A stretch of DNA of 64,000 nucleotides from Armatimonadota bacterium (GCA_003577165.1 QEUM01000012.1:50349-114348), one strand, 5' to 3'. Shown: positions 18,264 through 26,568, counted from the first letter of the stretch. The notes: generated by a model from the sequence alone, not told the origin. A program made the numbers and translations.

Positions 18264-20920
18264 GCAAGCACGTTCACGAAATCAGCCAGCGGCTGTCGCT
18301 GCGACCTCCTCAGCGCGAGTCGCTAGAGATTCTCCACGACGTGGTCTCCGATCTCGATGTTCTTCGGTGCGAGAATACTTCAGAAGCCCTTGAGCGAGTT
18401 CGCGAACGTTATGCTTCCGTTACAGACTTCGAGCGAGACTTTCCCTCGCTTTGCTTTGCACTCGCGACTGGAGTCGGCAAGACCCGCCTCATGGGCGCGT
18501 TCATCGCATACTTGTTCCGCGCCCATCAGATTCGCCACTTCTTCGTCCTTGCCCCGAACCTCACGATCTACGACAAGCTGATCAAAGATTTCACGCCGAA
18601 CACGCCGAAGTATGTGTTCGAAGGCTTGCACGAGTTCGCGACACGATCTCCGTGGCTCCTTACAGGCGACAACTACGAACAAATGAACATCGGCGCGATC
18701 GAATTGCAGAATGATGTAATCGTCAACATCTTCAATATCTCCAAAGTCAACTCGGAAGTGCGGGGTGGCAGATCTCCTCGAATTCGCCGCCTTTCCGAAT
18801 ACATCGGCCAAAGTTACTTTGACTACCTCGCCGAACTCGACGATCTCGTTCTCCTCCTGGACGAATCGCATCGTTACCGCGCGACTGCGGGCGCGCGCGC
18901 GATAAACGAACTCAAACCGATTCTCGGTCTCGAATTAACGGCGACCCCGAAAGCAACCGGCACATCGGGCCAACCGTTTAAGAACGTCATTTACTCGTAC
19001 CCGCTATCGAAGGCGATGGCCGACGGCTTCGTCAAAGAGCCGGCAGTCACAACGCGCGAGAACTTCAACGAGAAGAACTACACCTCCGAACAATTAGAGC
19101 GCCTGAAGTTGGAGGATGGAGCCCTCGTTCATGAAAACACGAAGGTCCATCTCGAGGCGTACGCACGCGAAACCGGCGAACCTTTCTTGAAGCCCTTTAT
19201 GCTCGTCGTTGCGCAAGACACGACTCACGCAGACCAACTGAAGAAGCTAATTGACGACGATGGATTCCTTGCTGGTCGATACAAGGGCAAGGTAATCACC
19301 GTGCACTCAAAGCTGTCTGGGGAGCTCAACGACGATGCGCTACAAAGCCTTCTAAACGTCGAATCGGCCGACGAGCCCGTCGAGATCGTCATTCACGTGA
19401 ACAAACTGGGCGAAGGTTGGGACGTCAAGAACCTCTACACGATCGTGCCTCTCCGGGCGTCGGCCTCGGAGATCCTCACCGAGCAGACCATCGGCCGCGG
19501 CCTCCGGCTTCCCTATGGCATACGCACGGGACGCTTCGAGATTGACACCCTCAGCATCATCGCTCACGACAAGTTCCAGGCGATCATCGAGAAGGCCAAC
19601 GAAGCCGATTCGATCATACGGAAAGGAACGTACATAGGACGCGACGTTCCTGACAAGCCGCTGAAGCCGATGGAGGCTCCGACCAAGGCGCAGAACGCGA
19701 TCTTTGGAGGAGAAGTTCCGGTTCCTGCGGGCAGAACACACACGCAACCCCCGCTCTTCTCCTCGCGGGAAGAGATGGAAGTCGCAAAGGCAGCGTTCGC
19801 TGCCATTGAGCGGATCAGCAGGCTGCCGACTGCTGGTGAACTGCTTTCGGAAAAGGCGCAGGAACTACTGGTGAGAGAGGTAGTGTCTGCCCAGCGATAT
19901 GATCAAGCCGCGCTCAAATTGGTGGACGCAGTAGATGTAGAGGACATTGTTCGTAAGACCACTGAGAAGTACGTAGAGTTAACGATGCGGATACCTCGCA
20001 TCGTTGTTCACCCTTCGAGTGAGAGCAGGTTTGTGTTCCACCCATTTACGTGGAAACCGCCTAATAACCAATATATGCCCGTCGCTTCGGACCTTTTACG
20101 GCATGCGCTCTCTTCGGGGGAAGTCCGACGCCTCGGCGGGAGTCACGGCGTCGTCGATGAAAGTGTTTTGGCCAATTACATCGTCAGGCACCTCATTGAC
20201 TTCGATGACATTTGTTATGACGAGAACGCCGATCTCCTCGTCGGGCTCGCTGAGCAGACCCTCCACTGGCTTCGGTCGTATTTGGGCGACGAGGAGGACT
20301 TAAAGAACGTGTTACAGTACCACGGCCGTCACATCGCTGCGCACATACACGACCAGATGGTCGAGAATTCTGAGGTGATCGAGGAAGGCTATGCGGGGTC
20401 CGTATCGAAGGGATTCGTCGTCTTGCAATCCCAGACGCTCATTGCACTCGCTGACGCTGACATCGCTGACTACCGTGATGATCCCCCGAAGAAGTCGGAA
20501 ATCAACCGCCTCGTGTACAACGCATTCGCCAAGTGTGCGTATTTTCACCAGAAATTCGACTCTGACCCCGAAAGGCTATTTGCAGCGATCCTTGAGCAGC
20601 CCGGCAATGAAGTCCTCAAATGGGTCAAGCCCGCTCGGGGTCAGTTCAAGATATTCTTGCGCGAAGGGGGCACTTACAATCCGGACTTCGTCGTCGAAAC
20701 GAACACCGAGATGTTCATCTGCGAGCCGAAGAGCAGCAAAGAGGTGACGAATCCTGAAGTCCTTCAGAAGAAGGATGCCGCTGTGGCTTGGTGCGAACAT
20801 GCCACCAAACATGCCCAGGAATCGGGTGGCAAGCCGTGGACATACCTGCTCATACCGGACGATGAGATCAAGCCGACCTCGACTTTCGCCCACCTGGCAG
20901 CTCGTTTCCGGTGCGCCTGA
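18260..20920 (+). CDS. type III-like restriction subunit (Res): SF2 helicase plus PD-(D/E)XK nuclease
   Basis: 886 residues. Partner of Mod. Motif I ATGVGKT (69-75), motif II DESHR (about 201), TATPK (about 225), second lobe VIHVNKLGEGWDVKN and TIGRGLRLP (motif VI, about 410). Near the C-terminus YNPDFVVETN then FICEPKSS gives the P-D ... E-x-K pattern of a PD-(D/E)XK nuclease (residues about 807-826). Type III Res subunits translocate or slide and cut between head-to-head unmethylated sites. ATGA overlap with mod. The stop is followed 35 nt later by a strong hairpin shared with the convergent lipoprotein gene. Confidence 0.9.
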   Translation: MSKHVHEISQRLSLRPPQRESLEILHDVVSDLDVLRCENTSEALERVRERYASVTDFERDFPSLCFALATGVGKTRLMGAFIAYLFRAHQIRHFFVLAPNLTIYDKLIKDFTPNTPKYVFEGLHEFATRSPWLLTGDNYEQMNIGAIELQNDVIVNIFNISKVNSEVRGGRSPRIRRLSEYIGQSYFDYLAELDDLVLLLDESHRYRATAGARAINELKPILGLELTATPKATGTSGQPFKNVIYSYPLSKAMADGFVKEPAVTTRENFNEKNYTSEQLERLKLEDGALVHENTKVHLEAYARETGEPFLKPFMLVVAQDTTHADQLKKLIDDDGFLAGRYKGKVITVHSKLSGELNDDALQSLLNVESADEPVEIVIHVNKLGEGWDVKNLYTIVPLRASASEILTEQTIGRGLRLPYGIRTGRFEIDTLSIIAHDKFQAIIEKANEADSIIRKGTYIGRDVPDKPLKPMEAPTKAQNAIFGGEVPVPAGRTHTQPPLFSSREEMEVAKAAFAAIERISRLPTAGELLSEKAQELLVREVVSAQRYDQAALKLVDAVDVEDIVRKTTEKYVELTMRIPRIVVHPSSESRFVFHPFTWKPPNNQYMPVASDLLRHALSSGEVRRLGGSHGVVDESVLANYIVRHLIDFDDICYDENADLLVGLAEQTLHWLRSYLGDEEDLKNVLQYHGRHIAAHIHDQMVENSEVIEEGYAGSVSKGFVVLQSQTLIALADADIADYRDDPPKKSEINRLVYNAFAKCAYFHQKFDSDPERLFAAILEQPGNEVLKWVKPARGQFKIFLREGGTYNPDFVVETNTEMFICEPKSSKEVTNPEVLQKKDAAVAWCEHATKHAQESGGKPWTYLLIPDDEIKPTSTFAHLAARFRCA

Positions 20921-20954
20921 CTTTCCCCCAGGCCCCCTCCCCAACAAACACAAA

Positions 20955-20982
20955 CGCCCCGCGGCCGAGAGGCCGAGGGGCG
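20955..20982. terminator. hairpin terminator between convergent genes
   Basis: 12-bp stem with one mismatch, CGCCCCGCGGCC against GGCCGAGGGGCG, with a GAGA loop. On the minus strand it is followed by a T-rich stretch (TTTGTGTTTG), so it best serves the lipoprotein gene and may also stop island transcripts reading from the left. Confidence 0.75.
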
Positions 20983-21008
20983 CTCCTGCAAACAACAATA
21001 GAAGGGAA

Positions 21009-21317
21009 CTACATCCGCTCGAAAGTCGCAGTCTCCTTCGAACCCTTCACCGTGAACTTGTCCTTCGACACCCACGTGATCTCGCCGCCGGAACTCGACT
21101 TCATCTGATCCATCATCTGCGCCTTCTGACCTTCCATCGCCGGCTTCATCATGCTTTCGATCGCAGGGTCCACGCCCGTGAACTTGAACTGCACGTCGGA
21201 AGGAGTCAACGCCATCGTGTTGCCAGTCAGTTTGTAAGTGCCGGAAACCGTCGTGCTGCAGGCCGCAACCACCACGACCGCAAGCACCGGGAGAAAGCAA
21301 AGTGCTCGTCTAACCAT
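21009..21317 (-). CDS. small lipoprotein of unknown function
   Basis: 102 residues from ATG 21317. A short positive N-terminus (MVRRA), hydrophobic core and lipobox VVAAC with the acylated Cys at 20 mark a lipoprotein signal. The mature part (GTYKLTGNTMALTPSDVQFKFTG...) contains a Met-rich helix (IESMMKPAMEGQKAQMMDQM) and ends in beta strands (ITWVSKDKFTVKG). No known domain is recognised. It is monocistronic, ends at the shared hairpin 20955-20982, and borders the defence island on the right. Confidence 0.8.
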   Translation of the reverse strand: MVRRALCFLPVLAVVVVAACSTTVSGTYKLTGNTMALTPSDVQFKFTGVDPAIESMMKPAMEGQKAQMMDQMKSSSGGEITWVSKDKFTVKGSKETATFERM

Positions 21318-21459
21318 TCGGCCAGTCTATCACCCAACACCCGCTCCCTGCCTGAACCACAGCGCCCGAATCCTGCCCCTGCGACCGCGATTCAGCCTGA
21401 AAACCGTCCTCCATCAGGCGGAACGGACGACGCACGCAACCCCCGGCCCAGCCGCCCGC

Positions 21460-21465
21460 TAAAAT
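21460..21465 (+). promoter_or_regulatory. -10 box TAAAAT of thpR, leaderless type
   Basis: TAAAAT followed by exactly 6 nt (GAACCG) and GTG 21472. There is no Shine-Dalgarno in the 6 nt, so the transcript would start at or next to the start codon. Confidence 0.55.
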
Positions 21466-21471
21466 GAACCG

Positions 21472-21972
21472 GTGAGGCTCTTCGGCGGCGTGTTCCCGGA
21501 TGAGGACGGCAGAGATCGGGCCGCGACCGTCGCCTCGGCGCTCCGCGAACTTCTGCACGGCAAAGGCAGATGGGTCAAGCCGGAGAAACTACACATCACA
21601 CTCAAGTTCTTCGGCGATGAAGCGTCGGTCGAAGACGCAGCCGAACAGATCGAACGGGCCGTACAGGATGCGAAGGCGTTCACCCTCTCGCTGGATTCGA
21701 TCTCCGCATTTCCCAATCCGTCTCGCGGACGAATCCTCTTCCTCGCCGCATCCGAAGACGAAGCGCTCGTCTCTCTGTGCCGAAGGCTCGATGAATCCGA
21801 TCGCGATCCGAAACCTCATCTAACGCTTGCGCGATTCGAAAGACCCGTGCGCGTGCCCCAAGTAGACTTCGAGCCCATCGAATATCCTGTGACCGAACTG
21901 CTTCTCGTCCAATCTGTGCTCTCAGGCCCGGATGCCGGCTACCACGTCCTTCGAAGGTGGCCGCTTCGATGA
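21472..21972 (+). CDS. thpR: RNA 2',3'-cyclic phosphodiesterase
   Basis: 166 residues from GTG 21472. 2H phosphoesterase: the two catalytic motifs are KLHITLKFFG (residues about 39-48) and KPHLTLARF (about 112-120). These enzymes open RNA 2',3'-cyclic phosphate ends or act as 2'-5' RNA ligases in vitro. The N-terminus MRLFGGVFPDED matches the family start closely, supporting GTG 21472 despite the lack of a ribosome binding site. It overlaps the PIG-L gene by ATGA. Confidence 0.92.
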   Translation: MRLFGGVFPDEDGRDRAATVASALRELLHGKGRWVKPEKLHITLKFFGDEASVEDAAEQIERAVQDAKAFTLSLDSISAFPNPSRGRILFLAASEDEALVSLCRRLDESDRDPKPHLTLARFERPVRVPQVDFEPIEYPVTELLLVQSVLSGPDAGYHVLRRWPLR

Positions 21973-22724
21973 GCGCCTTCACCACCTCGAGCGACGACCG
22001 ATGGCTCTTCTGCTTCACGCATCCCGACGACGAGATCTCCATCGTCGCCTGGATTCGCAGACTGATCGCCGCGAATGCGCACGTGCATTGCGGATGGAGC
22101 GTGACGAACGAAACGCGCGAAGCCGAGGCGCGGCGCGTGATGAAGTTGCTCGGCGTCCCCTCCGAGAACCTCCACTTCCTTCGATTTCCCGATGGCTCGG
22201 CTTGCGAGCATCTCGCGCCTCTTTCTGAGGCTTGGAAATCCGTGCTGGAAGTCGCGAAGCCCACGCGCATCGTCGCTTGCGCCTTCGAATGTGGTCATCT
22301 CGATCACGACTCGACGAACTACGCCGTCCATCGCGCCGCGTCGTCCCTGGGCATCGAAGGCGCACGCTACGAAGTCCCCCTCTATCACACCTACCTCACG
22401 CGCATACCGGTGATTAACCGATTCGCCGATCCGAACGGCGAGGAAGTTCTCCACCTCGATCCTGCGGAAGCCAACCTGAAACTGCGCGTCAGCCGCATGT
22501 ACCCCAGCCAAAACATCGCCTCGCTGCTCGTTTGGTACACGATTCTGAACTGGCTGAAAGTCCGTCCGGCCGCCCTGTGCAAAACCGAGAGAATGAGGCT
22601 GCAAACTCACTTCGACTACTCCACACCGAACCTCCCCCCCGCCCTGAAGGAGCGCGTGCAGAGGTCGGAAAAGTGGAAGACTTGGCTGGACTCGGTCCGC
22701 GCGGCGGAATCGCAGAACGCCTAA
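21969..22724 (+). CDS. PIG-L family deacetylase
   Basis: 251 residues from ATG 21969, within the ATGA overlap with thpR. LmbE/PIG-L zinc deacetylase fold: THPDDE (residues about 17-22, metal Asp/His) and the third ligand region CGHLDHDS (about 113-120). Family members remove acetyl groups from N-acetylglucosaminyl substrates such as mycothiol, bacillithiol or glycolipid precursors. No thiol-synthesis partner lies nearby, so the substrate is unknown. The stop codon overlaps that of convergent mazG. Confidence 0.88.
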   Translation: MSAFTTSSDDRWLFCFTHPDDEISIVAWIRRLIAANAHVHCGWSVTNETREAEARRVMKLLGVPSENLHFLRFPDGSACEHLAPLSEAWKSVLEVAKPTRIVACAFECGHLDHDSTNYAVHRAASSLGIEGARYEVPLYHTYLTRIPVINRFADPNGEEVLHLDPAEANLKLRVSRMYPSQNIASLLVWYTILNWLKVRPAALCKTERMRLQTHFDYSTPNLPPALKERVQRSEKWKTWLDSVRAAESQNA

Positions 22725-24127
22725 CGTTCCGACTTCGCGCTCTCCCAGAGCGCGTCCCACTCCTCGGCGCTCAACTCGCGCAGCGGCTTCTGCGCCACTC
22801 TCTCCATCGCCTGGAAACGATCCACGAATCGGTCCACCATTCGCCTCAGCGCGTCTTCCGGCTCGACGGCGAGCCAGCGAGCCACGTTGACCAGCGCGAA
22901 CAGAAGATCGCCGAACTCCTCTTCGATCCGCGACGCATCCCCCCCCGATATCGCCTCCTTCAACTCGGCCCGCTCCTCTTCGACCTTCCGCCAAACCTCT
23001 TCGACCGACGGCCATTCGAAGCCCACGCGCGCCGCGCGCTTGCTCACCTCGAACGCCCGCAGCAGCGACGGCAACGCTGCGGGGACTCCGTCGAGAATCG
23101 AAGCCGGCTCCCCCTTCTCCCTCTGCTTAATCGCGTCCCAATTCTGCAGCACCTCGTCGGCGGTCCTCGCATCCCCCTCCCCAAACACGTGCGGATGCCG
23201 CGTCACGAGTTTCTCGCTCACCCGCGCGATCACGTCGTCCACGTCGTATAAACCCTCGATCGCGTCCATCTGCGCATGCATCACGCTCTGCAAAAGCAGA
23301 TCGCCCAACTCTTCGCAAAGCCGGTCCGGATCTCCGGAATCGATCGCGGCAAGCACCTCGTAAGTCTCTTCCACCGCGTGCCGCTTTAGGGTCTCATGCG
23401 TCTGCTCGCGGTCCCACGGACACCCCCCCGGCCCGAGCAGCCGATCAACGATGTCCACGAGTCCGTAAAAACCTTTGGGGCGCTCCAGCGAAAGTCCTTC
23501 GACGTACAAAGTCGTCATCGGCCCGACTTCGTGCTTGTCCACTTCACTCAATTCGATTTCGAGCACCTTCTCAGTGTCGAGGCCCGCGTCCGAAACAAGG
23601 TAAGCACGCGACTCCGCATCGAAATACTGCAGCAGCCGCAGTTTCGCGTCGTTCGCCGCCTGGCGCGAGTCCACTTGGTACACCATCTGATTCGCCCTCG
23701 CGTCCGGCCAATGCGCCATCGGCTCATGCGCGTTCCAAACCTGAAGCGCGCCGCTGAAAGGCTTTCGCAGCGCGGCGAGCGTCACTTCGATGAAACTCGG
23801 CGCAGGCAACACCTCGGCCCCGCATCGCGCGAGCAGGATGCGAACGCTCTCCTCGCCGCAAAGAGGATGACCCGGCACGCCGTAAACGGCCCCCTCCCCA
23901 ACGGAAATCACTCGCTCCGCAATCGCCGCGTACAGTTCATCGAACGCCTGGCTCGATTCATAGAGATCGTCGCAGGTTCCGAAATCGATCCCCTCACCGC
24001 GCAAGACCTCAGCCGATGGATGGCGTGCGGTTCGAAGGATCACGCGCCTCGCGTTTCGCAAGGCTTCGAGGTTCGCCGACGGAATCCCGTCTTTCGAGCC
24101 GGGGCCGAGCCCGACGATCTTCAGCAT
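22721..24127 (-). CDS. mazG: nucleoside triphosphate pyrophosphohydrolase with N-terminal tetrapyrrole-methylase-like domain
   Basis: 468 residues from ATG 24127, one base after/overlapping the stop of the foldase gene (TAATG). Residues 1-215 are a TP-methylase-like domain (LKIVGLGPGS, GVPGHPLCGE, PAPSFIEV) as in YabN. Residues about 225-468 hold two MazG modules: LLGPGGCPWDREQTHETLKRHAVEETYEVLAAI with ELGDLLLQ, and a second with EEEFGDLLFALVNVAR. MazG hydrolyses NTPs/dNTPs to NMP and PPi, removing damaged nucleotides and lowering (p)ppGpp signalling. The coupling to the foldase gene puts it under the same upstream c-di-AMP riboswitch. Confidence 0.92.
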   Translation of the reverse strand: MLKIVGLGPGSKDGIPSANLEALRNARRVILRTARHPSAEVLRGEGIDFGTCDDLYESSQAFDELYAAIAERVISVGEGAVYGVPGHPLCGEESVRILLARCGAEVLPAPSFIEVTLAALRKPFSGALQVWNAHEPMAHWPDARANQMVYQVDSRQAANDAKLRLLQYFDAESRAYLVSDAGLDTEKVLEIELSEVDKHEVGPMTTLYVEGLSLERPKGFYGLVDIVDRLLGPGGCPWDREQTHETLKRHAVEETYEVLAAIDSGDPDRLCEELGDLLLQSVMHAQMDAIEGLYDVDDVIARVSEKLVTRHPHVFGEGDARTADEVLQNWDAIKQREKGEPASILDGVPAALPSLLRAFEVSKRAARVGFEWPSVEEVWRKVEEERAELKEAISGGDASRIEEEFGDLLFALVNVARWLAVEPEDALRRMVDRFVDRFQAMERVAQKPLRELSAEEWDALWESAKSER

Positions 24128-25122
24128 TACCCCCCGCCGGATTGCAGAAGGTAATCCTTGATGTACGCGTCCCACAACTTCTGCAGGCCGGGCGACGACA
24201 GTTGCACCTTAGCGCTCTTCCTCAGTTCGTCCATCATCTTCTTGAGGTCGTTCTTCGTCTGTCCGATGGACACCATCAACTGCTTGCGAATGGACTCGCG
24301 CAGTTGAGGATCGAGCGGCAACTGCTTCGCCTCCTCCTTCTTCTCGACGAGATACTTGAGGAACGCGCCTTCGGATTCGATCCAAGCGGTCATCTGGCCT
24401 TCCGCCGTCCGGCTCACTTCGTTCAGCGTGTTCTGCGGAAGGCGGCCCACATCCACTTCAGGCAGATCGCCGCCGTCGAATTTCGTCAAATCCGTCGACA
24501 TCTCGCGAGCGACGTCGGAGAACGGCCGCGTCTTCAAAGCGATGTCCACCTTGTCCCGGTCCGTGACCGACTTTACGACGATGACTTTCAACTTCACCTT
24601 CGCCGGCGTCGTGAAGTACGCTTTGTTCGTGTTGTAATACTCGGTCACCTGTTGATCGGTCACCGTCACGCCCATCGTCGCCAATTTGAATTGCGCGAGT
24701 TCGACTGCGACGAGCGCCTTCAGTTCGGACTGCGGCACTCCGAAATCGGAGAGGATCTTGATCCTATCTCCTTCCCGTGACAAGTGCTCCTTCAACGAGT
24801 TCTCGATCTCGCCCGCGGTCGGCGAAACTCCCTTCGACTTCGCCAACTGCAGAACCAGGCGGTCGTTAATCAGTCGCTCGATCGCCAAGAACGCAGGCGG
24901 AGACTGCACGAACCGCCCGTTGAGAACCGTCCCGACTCCGCTCATGAACTCCATTCGGTTGAAGTAATCGCTTCGCAGAATCGGCTCGCCGTTCACCGTG
25001 CCGACCGCGTCTTGCGCCACGGAAGGAACTGCCGCCGCTGCCGCCGGAACCGCCGAATTGCCGACTCCCGGCCCAGCCGCAATCGCGAACGAAAAGAGTA
25101 ACTCGAAAAGAAAAACAAGCAT
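24127..25122 (-). CDS. SurA/PrsA-like peptidyl-prolyl isomerase foldase, exported
   Basis: 331 residues from ATG 25122, preceded by GAGGGC about 7-12 nt upstream and beginning with a signal sequence (MLVFLFELLFSFAIAAG). A SurA-N-like segment (VNGEPILRSDYFNRMEF, AIERLINDRLVLQLAKSKG) is followed by a parvulin-like region (VKLKVIVVKS, PFSDVAREMSTD, GGDLPEVDVGRLP) and a C-terminal helix. Such proteins help fold envelope proteins. The 5' leader is about 475 nt long and contains a c-di-AMP riboswitch with its terminator plus another hairpin, so expression is likely switched by c-di-AMP. mazG is directly downstream. Confidence 0.85.
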   Translation of the reverse strand: MLVFLFELLFSFAIAAGPGVGNSAVPAAAAAVPSVAQDAVGTVNGEPILRSDYFNRMEFMSGVGTVLNGRFVQSPPAFLAIERLINDRLVLQLAKSKGVSPTAGEIENSLKEHLSREGDRIKILSDFGVPQSELKALVAVELAQFKLATMGVTVTDQQVTEYYNTNKAYFTTPAKVKLKVIVVKSVTDRDKVDIALKTRPFSDVAREMSTDLTKFDGGDLPEVDVGRLPQNTLNEVSRTAEGQMTAWIESEGAFLKYLVEKKEEAKQLPLDPQLRESIRKQLMVSIGQTKNDLKKMMDELRKSAKVQLSSPGLQKLWDAYIKDYLLQSGGG

Positions 25123-25241
25123 CGTGAGGCCCTCGTGAGTATAGACGCTTCGACTCGCGATCGAGGCACGAGTGTCGCCGCCGCCCCAGCAAGCCACCCC
25201 CCGGAGCCTCGGCAGGCAATCCATGCCCCCACAAAGATAGA

Positions 25242-25271
25242 GGGCGTGCCTTCCGCTTCGAAGGCACGCCC
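25242..25271 (-). other. strong hairpin in the leader of the foldase gene
   Basis: Perfect 12-bp stem GGGCGTGCCTTC / GAAGGCACGCCC with a 6-nt loop. On the minus strand it is followed by TCTATCTTTG, a weak T-rich tract. It could be a second terminator, or it could stabilise the mRNA 5' end processed downstream of the riboswitch. No gene is seen between it and 25388. Confidence 0.6.
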
Positions 25272-25388
25272 CTCTGTCAGGAGGTGTCTAGCCGGCCAAT
25301 GGCCGAGCCGGTCGGCGAAAGTGCCGATCGCGACGGTTCTTTCTCTGACCGTGCCTGACTCGCAATAAGCCTTCCAACAGTGGCTAAC

Positions 25389-25420
25389 AAAAAAGCCGTG
25401 CGTCTTTCGAAGCACAGCCT
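25389..25420 (-). terminator. intrinsic terminator of the c-di-AMP riboswitch
   Basis: Minus strand AGGCTGTGC pairs with GCACGGCTT (9 bp including two G-U), loop of 10 nt, followed by a run of six T (25394 down to 25389). It lies 33 nt downstream of the aptamer, as in switches that end transcription when ligand is bound. Confidence 0.85.
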
Positions 25421-25452
25421 GTCAACCTGATTTGGGCGTCGCTGCCCGGGTC

Positions 25453-25585
25453 TTCCGGCTCTTGCTTCGTCTACGGGGTTAGCTGACGGGCTCGGGCCAA
25501 GAGTTACCCTTGTCGCTCTCACGACATTCGCCCCGGGTCTTGGGTCCCCCGCTTTCCCGGTCAAGGGAAATTAGACGTCGCCGAC
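25453..25585 (-). promoter_or_regulatory. c-di-AMP riboswitch (ydaO-yuaA class)
   Basis: Read on the minus strand, the segment shows the conserved cores of the ydaO-yuaA aptamer in order: closing helix around GACGTCTAA, AGCGGGGGACCCA (25553-25541), GGGGCGAAT (25534-25526), a short GTCG/CGAC hairpin, AGGGTAACTC (25510-25501), GAGCCCGTCAGCTAACC (CAGCTAACC complement at 25477-25485) and GTAGACG closing the helix. This class binds cyclic di-AMP and usually turns genes off by termination; a terminator follows at 25420-25389. The next gene on this strand is the SurA-like foldase with mazG. Known targets in other bacteria are mostly potassium transport and wall remodelling genes, so this target is unusual. 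Confidence 0.9.
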
Positions 25586-25603
25586 GTTTCCGCCGGCACT
25601 CTT

Positions 25604-25609
25604 ATAATA
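25604..25609 (-). promoter_or_regulatory. -10 box TATTAT for the riboswitch transcript
   Basis: TATTAT on the minus strand would start RNA near 25597, about a dozen nt before the aptamer's first helix. I see no good -35 hexamer at the normal distance (only GTGAAA at 25635-25630, 20 nt away). Confidence 0.45.
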
Positions 25610-25666
25610 CCGTCGGCGGGCCCGGATTGTTTCACCCGATTCCAATTCGCGAACAATCGCCAGGGT

Positions 25667-26425
25667 TTACGAGGACTTCGCGCCCGGCTCGTCGTCCGAT
25701 TCCCGCCAGGATCGCTCGAAGAGTTCCTTCAGCCGCCGCCGTTCGGCCTCGGCCTCCCGCCGCCGATCCCAGTCCAGCCCCTCATAGTCGTGATATCGCT
25801 TTCCCTTGCCCCGACGACCCACCTCCGGCAGCCGGAGCCGCCCGGCCCCGTACAGAGCCGACAGGACGAACGGCAGGGCCAGGAACAGAGCCATCGGCGG
25901 GTTTCCGTACGACAGAGCCACGGTCGCCAGCACACCCGTCCCCCACGCGATCCACCGGCCCTCGATCGGCAGCACCGCATACAGCATCACCGGCGTCCGC
26001 GGATACACCGCGCCCCAGGCGACCACCACAGCCGCCACAGCCGGTCCCATCGAGTTCAAAACGTACGGCTTCCCCAGGATCATCGCCCCGATCCAAGCCG
26101 CGAACGAGAACGAAGCGACCACCGCGGCAAACGCCCACCCAAACCGACGACTCCCCCACCTCGACTCCAAAGCCATCGCGAAGAAGTACAGACCGATCAG
26201 GTTGCATAGGAGCGCAAGCGGCCCGGGGTTCACGAGCGCGTAGGTCAGCAGGGTCCACGGCCGAGCAGCCCAGTCCCCCGAGTCGAACCACAGGCCCGAC
26301 ACCACGTCGCCCCCGCCGCCCCGACTCCCAGACAGCAGAAACAGCCCCAGGAACGAGGCCCCGGCCACCATCATCAGGGCGATCGAGACGGGCGTCCGAC
26401 GAAACGCCTGCGAGAAGGAACCCAC
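25667..26425 (-). CDS. rhomboid-like membrane protein, probably without protease activity
   Basis: 252 residues from GTG 26425, with GGGAG just upstream. About six hydrophobic segments with rhomboid-like features: WTLLTYALVNPGPLALLCNLIGLYFF corresponds to the HxxxN region of TM2 but lacks the His pair; the catalytic GxSG of TM4 is replaced by NSMGPA; no His is present in the last TM segment. A charged C-terminal tail (DRRREAEAERRRLKELFER) is cytoplasmic-like. So the fold is rhomboid but Ser and His are missing, as in iRhom/derlin-type pseudoproteases that bind membrane proteins. It is divergent from the sigma factor gene. Confidence 0.75.
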   Translation of the reverse strand: MGSFSQAFRRTPVSIALMMVAGASFLGLFLLSGSRGGGGDVVSGLWFDSGDWAARPWTLLTYALVNPGPLALLCNLIGLYFFAMALESRWGSRRFGWAFAAVVASFSFAAWIGAMILGKPYVLNSMGPAVAAVVVAWGAVYPRTPVMLYAVLPIEGRWIAWGTGVLATVALSYGNPPMALFLALPFVLSALYGAGRLRLPEVGRRGKGKRYHDYEGLDWDRRREAEAERRRLKELFERSWRESDDEPGAKSS

Positions 26426-26568
26426 GAATCTCCCTACGGCTGGACGGCCCCGAATGCCGCAAACCTTTCCAATTCCTTCGGCATCTAAAATTTTAGGAGG
26501 TTCGGCACTTTCTTTGCCTCGGCCTTGTAATCTGAAGGAACCTGGGCACATCCGTTCCGTAACTGCCT

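Noticed and set aside
21939..23015. 358-codon minus-strand frame over the PIG-L gene
   Set aside because: Gly/Arg/Val-rich shadow of thpR, PIG-L and mazG.
25287..25376. 29-codon Arg-rich frame (TTG start) on the minus strand between the riboswitch terminator and the next hairpin
   Set aside because: No ribosome binding site and no family resemblance; looks like chance.
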